From Mucidula mucida (taxonomy: Eukaryota; Basidiomycota; Agaricomycetes; Agaricales; Physalacriaceae): a stretch of DNA of 64,000 nucleotides. How positions within the stretch are numbered: the first letter of the stretch is position 1; each line of letters starts with the position of its first letter. Location of the stretch: contig JADNYV010000126.1 of NCBI GenBank assembly GCA_015501055.1, forward strand, positions 43,396 through 107,395, in the 5' to 3' direction. The position numbers and the translations under genes were made by a program. This document shows, in pieces, positions 54,688-64,000 of this stretch. Below the pieces are notes generated by a model, which ran no database searches, was not told where the DNA came from, and saw only the letters and a list, made by a program, of their open reading frames with translations.

Positions 54688-56114
54688 ATGTACTCATTTT
54701 GCTCTAGAATCACACTCTTTTCCCTTGTCCTTCTTTTTTGCTGCGCTTTCGTTTTACCGTCGCCCGTGGATACCAAATTCAACAAACGCGAAATCCGTAC
54801 ATCGCCTCCTGATGGTGCGGTCGTTGTGAGAGGCAACGGCGCCGAGTCGGGAGAGTATACTACAATTCAGGACGCTGTGGATTCCCTACCTGATGACGCA
54901 ACTGAACAGGTTATCTTCGTTTACGCTGGTAAATCTCTTGTTCGTGTCTCCCTTTTGTTAACGTGGAGTCTCATATTCGTTTGAAGGAACGTACGAAGAA
55001 CAGGTCTATGTTGAGCGCGATGGTCAGACCACCGTTTGTATTTTGTTTCCCCCAATGCTCAACTCAACTGATTTTTCCCGCACTGTGTAGATTATGGGTG
55101 CTACCGACGATACATCCAGCTATACTGGCAATACCGTCACCATAACGTATTCCATGTCTGCTGGCGAGGCTGGAAATGATGACGAGAGCGGGACTCTCCG
55201 TGTGCACAAGGATGACTTTGCCCTCTACAACGTTGACATCAAGAATACAGTATGTTGCTCCATCAATGCAAGAATTTTGTTTCTTTCTGACTTGGGTCTT
55301 AGTTCGGTCAAGCGTCATCGGACGGTCAAGCATTGGCACTGAGTGCTTACGGTACTGGAGCGTACTATGGCGTCGGGTTCTATTCGTCAGCATCCGCCGT
55401 GGATTTCGACAACCCTCTCTAACACGTTGAGCAGATATCAGGACACCATTCTCGCACAATCAGGCAATCAGTTCTACGCATCGTGTTATATCGAAGGAGC
55501 CGTGGACTACATCTTTGGGCAGGAAGCGCGCGCATTTTTCCACCAGAGCACCATTGCATCCATTGGGGCTGGCGCGATTACTGCGAATGGACGCGACAGC
55601 GAGGATGGAGAAAGTCTATGTAAGTAACCAGCGTACAGCATCGACGTCGACTAAACCTTATTTGTAGATGTCATCAACGAATCAGATATTATCACTAGCG
55701 TTGACGCTGACGGTGACTTGAGTGGACAAGTCTATCTCGGCCGTCCATGGAGGAATTTCGCCAGGTCAGCATTTCTGGTTCCTCTTGCGGTATTATAGCT
55801 CAATCTGCTCCAATAAAGAGTGGTCTACATCTCTTGCACTCTCGGCGACTTGATCAACAGCGCTGGTTGGGAGGCATGGAGCAGCTCTGACCCAAGGACA
55901 GATAATATCTGCTCGCCGAGTACGGTAGCTCTGGTATGTTCCAGCTGAGAGCTCGAGAGGATGAATTCTTATAAAACTTCTTTTCCTAGGCGATGGGGCT
56001 GCTGATTCTAGCCGTGCATCGTTCGCGACCACTCTGAGCTCTGCTAGCGGGTATGGCATTGCTGACGTGCTGGGCGATGATTATGCGGGCTGGGTTGATT
56101 CTGCATATGTCTAA
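54688..56114 (+). CDS. Secreted pectin methylesterase (CE8) with one frame break
   Basis: A signal peptide (FSLVLLFCCAFVLPSPV) precedes the CE8 right-handed helix: GEYTTIQDAVDSLPDD, VIFVYAGTYEEQVYVERDGQ, IMGATDDTSSYTGNTVTITY, FALYNVDIKNTFGQ, ALSAYGTGAYYGVGFYS, YQDTILAQSGNQFYASCYIE, GAVDYIFGQEARAFFHQSTI (with the catalytic Asp pair, Q-D and D-FG type) and VYLGRPWRNFARVVYISC (substrate Arg in LGRPW). It removes methyl groups from homogalacturonan in plant cell walls. At about 55900-55915 the frame shifts between DPRTDNI and LLAEYGSSGDGAA; one missing base (probably a C) would restore it. The 3' end is otherwise normal (...DVLGDDYAGWVDSAYV). Confidence 0.8.
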
Positions 56115-56284
56115 ACATGTCTTGAAAGCCAGATGACAAGTCTGGCAGCTCATAATGCATCAGTAATATGATCGGTCGCCATTTTGTCCAACCTATCCGC
56201 TACATAGGTCTCTGTTAATCCTTTCTGAGCTGAAGTGATGGACGACAATCAAGGAGGTTCTAGCTAAGGATACTGGGCAGCCTT

Positions 56285-56924
56285 CTAACAACACACATCT
56301 TTCTGGTGCTTCTCTTCAGCAGAAGAGACGTCCCTGCTGGCAAGAAAGTGGCCAACGAATGTTGAAGTCTGACTACTATGAGCGTGGTGGTCGCTGCACA
56401 TATGAGGAGACTCACAAATATAACCAAGATAACGCCTCCATTGTAGTACATAGCAAGCAGCATCAACATGTAGCCAGCCCCGAATTGCACCGTATGGAAG
56501 GCGCTTCGCACGACTTGTTGGGCATGAGTGGGTCTGGGCTCTACATCAGTATCTTCGTAGGCCATAGCAAAGCAGACGCACCTGAAGGCTCGGACAGGTC
56601 CTTCCCCTTGCAAAGCCTTCGAGATGTCATTATCAGAGCCATTGGCAGTTTTGAAGGCCTTGGTGATTCGGCGGTCGTACTCTCGGGCTGCTCGACGGAA
56701 AAACTCCAAAAGGATGACCAACGCGAACAGAGCTATGAGCGAACCAACATAGGCACCTGCGCTCAAAGTCAATCTGACAGGAGGATAAAAATGAATGAGT
56801 GTATCTCACCGACAGTGCGGATGCGCCACTGACTCGATATGAAGCATGCGTCGACCGTATACCAATTCCATAACATGGAGATCTTGCAGGTGGCCGCCGT
56901 CGACGAGGATGAGCCCATATCCAT
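56285..56924 (-). CDS. Ctr-family copper transporter
   Basis: Three exons (56924-56810, 56756-56416, 56368-56285) give 179 residues. The start MDMGSSSS has a Met pair of the MxM type. CKISMLWNWYTVDACFISSQ is followed by WRIRTVGAYVGSLIALFALV (helix 1), LEFFRRAAREYDRR, a cytosolic loop, VVRSAFHTVQFGAGYMLMLLAMYYNGG (helix 2 with the MxMxxxM-like copper motif) and ILVIFTSTFVGHFLASRDVS (helix 3 with a GxxxG-type contact). The tail ends in a Cys pair (DVCC), typical for Ctr proteins. They form trimers that import Cu(I). The last acceptor choice (CAG at 56369) restores the family ending. Confidence 0.88.
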
Positions 56925-58286
56925 ATTGCGAGATTGTAGTGGTGTTGAGGCACAAACTGAGGCGTAGAGCAAGATTATCAGGCATTCTTTGGGGGATTTA
57001 TATCGATATTCATTGGTCCGTATCATGATCACATTTTAGAATTTCACTCGCAAATAGCCCCAAAACGAACTAAAACGCGTGCAAAGGATAGTATGAATAC
57101 AGAGCTTCGGATAGACTCGGTAATCGAGTATTATCGCAGGTGTGATGCCGTTTTGACGCGAGCCAAGGACGACAGTGACCAATGAGACGATGACGGGGGG
57201 CCTACGGGTGCCCTATGGATGAACATGTGCTCTTGGCATTCAGGAGAAGAGCGATGTGTCGCACACAGATGTCGTGGAGGAAGGAGGAGGTGAACCAGAT
57301 CGTTCCAGAGGCTAAAGACAGAAACATCAATCAAGCAATACGTGAAGGGCTGGGATAGGATAGCTGACGCACGCATAGTAGATGTACGGAGAGAGGAATT
57401 GTTGAGGGGTCAGCGTCCGCGGGATGAGCTAGTCTCATCGGATAGGAGGAGAGAGAACTTGCAAGTGTCATGCGAGCATCAGAGAAGACTACATCGTCAT
57501 GAGGATCCTGTAGATATCAAGAGTTTCAGAAAATAACTTTGAGAAGGAGGGCGCATTGCGGGCGAGATGAAGGCGAAGTGGGAGCGTACGAGATCAAGGG
57601 AACATGCAGCAAGACGCTTTATATAGTGCTCGGTAGTTGCCGGTGAGAGCTGTTTCCGCGGTCCGCAATTACGCCGTTGGCTGATCGCCTTCCAAAACGG
57701 GACTTGTAATGGCATTATTCTCTTCTACCTGTACCCTACCTGTACATAATGCTCCGGGGTCCGGGCTCACGCGTGTCATGTTCTGTCCTCTTGTCGACAG
57801 GCATGACGCTTGGAATCGTTTCTGTCACCTGAATTCTTGGCCCACACAGGAGACTCTTATTGGACAATCCTACAGACATTCAGTAGCTGGAGTCTATGAT
57901 CACGACCGTCTACGACGCTTCGGCATCTGTCTGGTTTATAGCCCATGAAGTGTTCTAAATTGACTGTTTGGCTGTGGTTGTACGTTGATCTACGCGTTCT
58001 ATGGGCTCTTCTTCATTTCTCTGAACAAGGCCTCGTTATTCTCTGCTTCATTATTGGACAACTAGAACTTCCCTATGAATGTAATCATATACTCGTTGAG
58101 CAGACACTTATCACTCGTTCATAGGACCGCGGTAGTACGCGGTGGCGCGGTGTCTGCCGGCGTCGACTTAATCATGAGTCTAGACTAGCAGCGGTAGTGG
58201 AGAACGGCGTCTGAATTCGAATCGTGGGGAACCGCACTTTGTGCTTAAATGCACACCCGCCCATGTTTCGCCGTCCACCATAACAG
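56925..58286. other. Intergenic, nothing recognised
   Basis: About 1.4 kb with starts of divergent genes at both edges. Reading frames at 57131-57376 and 57497-57715 (minus) have no motif or dependable introns. Confidence 0.5.
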
Positions 58287-59593
58287 ATGGCCACGTCCGC
58301 GTTTACCCTCCCTGCGTTGAAGATCGACGATTTCATTGTTGAGAACGCTAGTGGGTTGAGAGCTTCAGTGAAACGTTACCGGCCAGATACCTCCATTACA
58401 CCATCACACTCTGGATACATCTGGCTATTCGCTCATGGCATTGGTTCTCGTACGTGCATTTGAATGTCCTATGTGTTCAACTTTGACAATGGTGCACAGA
58501 CAAGGAGCAATGGGAGGTGACTATTCGCCGCCTATTTCTTCACTCCTCTCGATGCGTCGAAGCCTGGAGCTTGGATGCCCATAATCACGGTAGCTCAGCG
58601 GCGCTGAACACCCGAATCATTGAGGCGGCTGGCTTCGAGTATGGTACGTTGAGCTAGGCGTTCAACCGACACGAGACTAAAGGAGATTCTTCACAGTCGC
58701 TATGGAAAATGCGGAGGCCCTCGTTGCTATATATAAACAACATATTGCACCAACGCAAGGGAAGAAGCGAGTGATTATAGTTGGCCACTCTGCTGGAGCT
58801 GCCGCGGCGTGCGTACTATACTCTATGTCCAGTTTTTTGCGTCTAATACCCAGAAGTGCCGAGGCAGTGGCGTTCTTTAGACCTGGCACGTATCCATTCG
58901 CGGCAGTAGGTCTTGTCGATCCAGCGATTTGGCCGGAAAGCGTTATAGGCGAGGAGACTCCCACGTACAAGATGGCGGCAAAGAATATCCCATTCCGTCA
59001 GGCTTCATGGGAGTCCCGCAGTGAGGCGAAGAAGTACCTATCGAGTCGCCTTCCTTGGTCTGAATGGGATAAGAGAGTTTTGGACCTATATATTGTCCGT
59101 CATTGATCTCGTTGAGGAATTATATACACTGACTTGCAACAGAGACACGGTGTCAAGGATGAAGCCAGTGGCGGAGTAATATTGAAATGTTCCCCGAAAC
59201 ACGAAGCAGCCATATACGATAATTCGCTTGTCAACATAACTGGAACATCTGCGAAATCCACTCTCGAGAAACTTCTTGGACAAGACAAAGCACCTGTACA
59301 CCTCTTCTTTGGCGAACAGAGCGATTTCTTGTGAGGTTCCTTTCACATTTACTTGAGCATTTCATTGATGGCTATTCTTAATAGCCCGAGGATCAAGCAA
59401 GATGCCTTGACAGAGATGTTCAAGTTCACATCGGTTTCTAGGATCCCTGGAGGAGGACATCTGGTACTGTCAGCTTATCGTTACTTGTTCAGTAGTTCTA
59501 ATCCGCGTTCAGATTGTCCAAGAAGCCCCAGATGCCGTCGGGGATGCGCTGTTTAGGATAATAGCAAGCCTGGAGAAGAGGACAAGATTATAA
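58287..59593 (+). CDS. Alpha/beta hydrolase
   Basis: Six exons (58287-58449, 58500-58643, 58697-59094, 59143-59330, 59385-59463, 59513-59593) give 350 residues. Alpha/beta-hydrolase signatures are ordered: YIWLFAHGIGSHKEQWE (oxyanion HG), VEAWSLDAHNHGSSA, the nucleophile elbow RVIIVGHSAGAAAA (Ser in GHSAG), VGLVDPAIWP, PVHLFFGEQSDFF (acid Asp) and IPGGGHLIVQEAPDAV (catalytic His). It groups with fungal peroxisomal or toxin-biosynthesis-type hydrolases of similar length, but the substrate is unknown. No signal peptide is present. Confidence 0.85.
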
Positions 59594-60066
59594 TATGGTT
59601 GGGCTATCCTGGAGAGTTGATCACCCTTGGTCCCTGTCAAGTGGCGTCAGGACTGGGTCCTGAATGTTATGAATGATAATTCACCTGTGAACATCCAGTC
59701 ACTGGAGTCAGAAAGCCTAGCATTGTATGATCAAACCCGCGCATTTTTTTTGCCGGCGCTTAGCTGTTGAAACGTTGATGGCCATTTTTGGTGATCAGCC
59801 GGTGACGTGACGATCTGTCATTGACCACTTGCGCCGTGCTATCGTAGAACAACGTCCATCTATACCCTCAACGTGCTCTCATCTATACTAATTTATGCTC
59901 ATTTCTGGTCAGTTTTCGTCCGAAATTGGCTTGTCTTTCCTAACAAGATTAACAGATTTTGCTTTCGAACATTACAAACATATTTACGACGCTTTAGGGG
60001 GCAACCAGCTCCAACTATACATTTTCTGCGAGCACAATGCACGAATCCGCGGGCACATCGCTGCCG
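59594..60066. other. Intergenic, nothing recognised
   Basis: This is the likely promoter and leader of the arrestin-domain gene. No other feature is seen. Confidence 0.5.
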
Positions 60067-63000
60067 ATGAACTCGACCCCATCGCATTCAAAGTTGAAAC
60101 TATCATTGTCGTTCTCAGATCGGACATTCATTGCTGGAGAACATGTGTGCGGGGCGCTCGAAATGAGCAGTCATGGCGGCGGTCCAGGGAACGAGGAAAG
60201 GAGCTCGGTATAGGGAGCATGATTGTCGAAATGTGCGGCGTTGAAGGTCCGTTGCTGTTGCCTTGACTATCCGACTAGGCTGAACAAGCTGCGTAGAACT
60301 CCTCTCCCGAGATCACACCGCGAAAGCGCCGTTTCTGTACTGTCGAAGGCTTTTCCAAGGTCCGGGACTTCCCCCGTCCAATGCCGTTCATGCGCACCCA
60401 CTCCCGAACATGCAGCCGCTACCGGCCCATTACTATCTCGCAAAGAAGGGCCAATCCAGTTTCAATTTCCGTATGCCAGTCCCAGCGACATCGCCATCGT
60501 CAATAGTGTTTGCAAATGCAGCACGCGTACGGTACGAGGTACGCGCCAGCGTTCAAGTCTTTGGAAGGGCGAGAAAAAGGTTGTGGTCCAATCCAAGGAA
60601 GTCGACGTTGTCGAGAGCTACGCCGATGTAGACTTTAGCAGGGATGAGCCCGAAGCAGTCGCTGTTGGTGAGAATGGCAAGATTTGGATGCAAGGACGAT
60701 TGATTGGTGGTGTCTTGGTTGCTGGCGAAAGTGCATGCATCGAGTTGCAAGTCAAGAACCATTCGGCGCGCAAGGTATGTTTGCATTTCGTGATTCTTGT
60801 TCTCGTATTCATCAATTCACAGAATACCTCTTTATCTTTGTCTTTAACGCGGACATTACACATCGCAAATGCCCCAGATGCACTTCTCATATCTGACACC
60901 CTTGCCACACATCCGTTCCGAGGTCCAGACTTTATCATACCACCTGGCGCAGAGGGCGTTGCATCTCTCGTCTTTGACGTTCCGCGAAATGCTCGCAGCG
61001 TGCGTGGAGGTGTCTTGGAGGGCTTGGAGGGTAATAAAGGCACTCACGCACTTTTCGACATAAAAGCTACTGTGACCGTCAAGATGACAATGGGCATGGG
61101 CAGGTTAATATCCTTGTTCTATGCATCGTTCATAGACTGACTTTTCATCTTAGAAACGATATTGTTGTCGAAATTCCTGTCATCATCGTACATCCATCCG
61201 TCCTGCCAGAAATGCCGCCGCCTGAAGAAGAATATTATCCTCCACCTCAAGAGTACTATGATCCCCGTGCACAAAGTCCTTTTGATCCACGAGCTGTAAG
61301 CCCGTACGGAGCGCAGAGTCCATATCAGCAGCCATATTATCCTCCCATGTCGCCGCCTATTGCGTACGTTGACCCTGCCCAAAATCTTGTCTGGCTTCCT
61401 CCGCCTGGACCGCAATATCCCGTTCTTACTGGACAACCGTACTACTTTCCCCCTCCACAACCTCAGCACTACATTCCAGAGGCTGTTGCTCTCCGGAGTC
61501 AGAGCATCTCGCCCCAGTATCATCATCCCACCCCTTCAGTGGAACATCGCCCTCTCCCGTCTGGTCTACCTGCACAAATGCCGCCTTCTGGTCTTCCTCT
61601 GTCTATTCCTATTCCTAATCCACTTCCTCCTACCACGACTTCAACTGCACCACCACTGAGGATTGACCTCCAAAACCTGGCTCCTCAGAACCTTTCACCG
61701 CATGCGACATCTCCGCAAGGAGTCGTTTACTCTCCACGTCCTTTCCTATCGCCCAAATTAACCCCTACTTCTGATCCCATGAATACATCTCTGGGCCGTA
61801 GTGAGAGGGTCGAGGAGCTTGAGAGAATGGCCGACGAGGAAGAGAAGCAGATCACTGCTGAGAAGAAGGAGGAGGATCTGCACGAGGTGAAGGCGGCACA
61901 AGCTCCGCTCGCGATGGATAAGACACTACCTGGGCCTCCAGTTCCATCAGGAAAAGTGTCGACGACCCAGTCGCGTCCACGAGCTGATCTTTATTTTTCC
62001 GAACCGAAGGCTACACCGCAATTGGAGACTTCGAAACCAGCCTCCGCACTGTCAGCTTCTCAGCCGCCTCCTTCGCCTAAGGTACCTAAGCCTGCTACCC
62101 CGACGCACGAGCACCCTAAACCCATCGATGTACCCACTGCGAAGAGGAACAGACTGTTGACGGGTTCCAAACACCTCCTACGCCGACTCTCACCGCCATC
62201 GCTCATCCGTCGTCGAAGAAGCCGGCGCAGACCTTGAAGAAATCTACGGCTACCCTGAAACCACATTCGGACAATACGGAAAGTGGCCTCGATGCGCTTG
62301 AGCGTCGCCTTCTAGCGGAGGTGGGTACGCGAAAGGTCCGAGAGCGTGTAGATACGCCAACTAGTATCATGGCTCTCGGTCTGAACAACGGTTCCACCAA
62401 GGCAATAGATATTCCGTCACCCAGGAGCAAGGATTCGAAGGAAGAGGGCGACTCGGCTATTTCGAGTTTATCGCTGGGCGCAGAGGACGAAGAAAGAGAA
62501 TGGGACGAAAGGACACATCGTGGTGGTGCGAAGAAGAGTCACGACGGAGGGAAAAGTAACGCAGAGACTGCGAAGAGCAAGAGCAACAACGAAGCCAAGA
62601 GTAAGAGAGGCTCGGATCGGAAGGAGGCGCGAGAAGGGAAGAGCAAACGGAAGTTGGAGAACTCAAAGGGTCGTGTGGCGGAATGGTTGGGTGGCGTACC
62701 GACTGGTGTGGATGATGTCGATGAAGGGTTGCCGTATATCACGGACAAAACGACGCCCTCGCCCTCGCCAACAGCACCTGTGGCACTTGTCCCAGAACCG
62801 ACCGTCATGAATTCCACTCAACCTGAGGCCATGAATTCATCGATGAACGCTGATGAGCAGGTCACTGAACCACCACCAGCCGAGTCCAAGGAGGAAGAGG
62901 AAAAGGTTCCTCATCCCCGGTCGTCAGGCTTCATGCCGATTGGAACTTTCAAGCGAGATGCCTACACTCGTACTTTAATTCCCAAAGACGCCAATCCTTG

Positions 63001-63574
63001 GGCCGATGAGCCAATTCGATTGAAATCTGTTCCCATTGGACCTGAGCAGACGAATCCGTGGAAACAGCTCAAGAAAGCGCCTGGACTTCCTTCTTTCCAG
63101 TTGCCCTCGAGGCCTACAGACCCCGAGGTCAAGTATGACGTCCGTTCAGCTCGTGGCGGGCGAGGCGGAAAGGTCACCGCTGTCGCGGCTATCTTTGCGG
63201 CGGGGAAGAGTGAGGATTCCACTCCGCCTACGTCTTCACCCTTAGCGAAGGCGAAAGCGAGTCCAGTTTCTACTTCAAAGCCTCCCCGTCTTCCATATAA
63301 CATTGGCAAGTCGAAAACGCCTGTCTCGTCGTCAGTAGCTGTGTCCTCATCTCACGCGACGCCGACGCTGTCGTCCACGGCCTCACTCGCTCGTCCGGCT
63401 ACGAATAGGACCACTACTCCGGGACAGGCATCCAAAGGTTGGAAGCCCGCCATGACGGCGGTTACTGAGACTCACCAGGATGGCACGAAGTCTCCTACAC
63501 CGAAAGTCTCCCCGGGATACGTTTTTGGGCAGGCGAAATTAAAGGATTTGATCAACAAGTATCAGCATCCATGA
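60067..63574 (+). CDS. Arrestin-domain protein with long proline-rich tail, three frame breaks
   Basis: ATG 60067 starts MNSTPSHSKLKLSLSFSDRT and FIAGEHVCGALEM (arrestin N strand), then GSMIVEMCGVE|ELLSRDHTAK, RLFQGPGLPPSNAVHAHPLP, YYLAKKGQSSFNFRMPVPA, ARVRYEVRASVQ, EVDVVESYADVDF, GGVLVAGESACIELQVKNHS, NTSLSLSLTRTLHIAN and VKMTMGMG..NDIVVEIPVIIVHPS (arrestin C half). Exons are 60067-60246, 60297-60774, 60823-61103 and 61154-63574. The last ~800 residues are Pro/Ser-rich and disordered and end with a conserved-looking ANPWADEPIRLKSVP and FGQAKLKDLINKYQHP. Such alpha-arrestins adapt ubiquitin ligases to membrane cargo, but no PPxY was confirmed. The frame breaks at about 60191-60206, 60551-60570 and 62131-62150; one extra base repairs each. 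Confidence 0.72.
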
Positions 63575-64000
63575 TGTAGGGCCGAGGTCGGGGATCTTTG
63601 GGGCGCGGGCTTCTTCCATGACTTGTGGGTGGAATTTACTCAACCAGGCGAGCCGGCGACGGGGAGGTTGGCACTGTCTCGTAAAGCGGCCACACTGGTT
63701 GGAGAACAGAGTACGCCAAGGGAAGGCGGTTTGGAACACGAGTACTTATTTCTCGTTCAGCTAACGACTTATGACCTTTACATAGTATTCCATGATGCGT
63801 ACATACCGATACCAACGTCGTCTTGCTTTCTGTTGTTGTTTCATCTATACTACACACTGATTATTTTATGATATGTCCAGTTCGTTGTACTCCAATGTGA
63901 CTATTGCCATCCTATTGGTCTTGAGAAGGTTAACATTAATGTGTTTTCTGGAATGGCCCAATTGTTACACGCGTGGAATCATTGAATGGCTAATCTAATG
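63575..64000. other. Intergenic to window end
   Basis: Only short frames without motifs occur in the last 0.4 kb. The T-rich stretch 63825-63870 probably belongs to the arrestin gene 3' region. Confidence 0.4.

Noticed and set aside
1..64000. Secondary-metabolite, defence, prophage, CRISPR or rRNA locus
   Set aside because: No core synthase, effector cassette, direct-repeat array or rRNA sequence was seen; neighbouring genes are functionally unrelated.

Overview
The window is a piece of a basidiomycete nuclear genome, most likely an Agaricomycete. Genes are split by many introns of about 45-60 nt, both strands carry genes, and there are no operons. Family content is typical of mushroom-forming fungi: an F-box/LRR gene, a FunK1-type kinase, a DUF6533-type seven-helix protein, a Kre9/KNH GPI protein, a GtaA-type glutaminase with a membrane tail, and single-pass Ser/Thr-rich receptors. 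The genus cannot be fixed from the sequence. Exon boundaries below were worked out by hand from splice signals, reading-frame continuity and remembered family conservation; no database was searched.

Layout. 0-8 kb: 3' part of a Sel1-repeat (Chs4/Skt5-like) gene, a secreted GH88 hydrolase, a Kre9-like GPI protein, TFIIA small subunit and a single-pass membrane protein with frame breaks. 8-18 kb: F-box/LRR protein, AIM9-like phosphotransferase, a divergent cyclophilin and an O-fucosyltransferase-like type II glycosyltransferase. 18-21 kb: gene-poor, with a perfect 28-bp inverted repeat, a decayed short-chain dehydrogenase and a small novel ORF. 21-31 kb: WAPL, membrane-anchored glutaminase, amidase and FunK1-like kinase. 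32-34 kb: an intron-containing tRNA-Ala(UGC) beside a cluster of hairpins, then a DUF6533-like protein. 34-46 kb: two-RRM RNA-binding protein, ATG15 lipase, secreted Cu/Zn superoxide dismutase, a CE16/GDSL-type esterase and a Stealth-family phosphotransferase. 46-54 kb: a disordered membrane protein of unknown family, an RBR ubiquitin ligase, cyclophilin A and a mucin-like membrane protein. 54-64 kb: pectin methylesterase, Ctr copper transporter, an alpha/beta hydrolase and an arrestin-domain protein.

Function. Secreted or wall-facing plant-polymer and wall functions (GH88, CE8 pectinesterase, CE16-like esterase, Kre9-like protein, glutaminase, SOD) sit among housekeeping genes (TFIIA, WAPL, ATG15, cyclophilin A). 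I see no co-regulated metabolic or defence cluster and no clear new multi-gene system. The most notable signals are several GC-AG introns, recurrent one-base frame breaks in otherwise conserved genes (probably missing bases in the assembly, possibly decay), the 28-bp inverted-repeat unit, and the hairpin cluster next to the tRNA.
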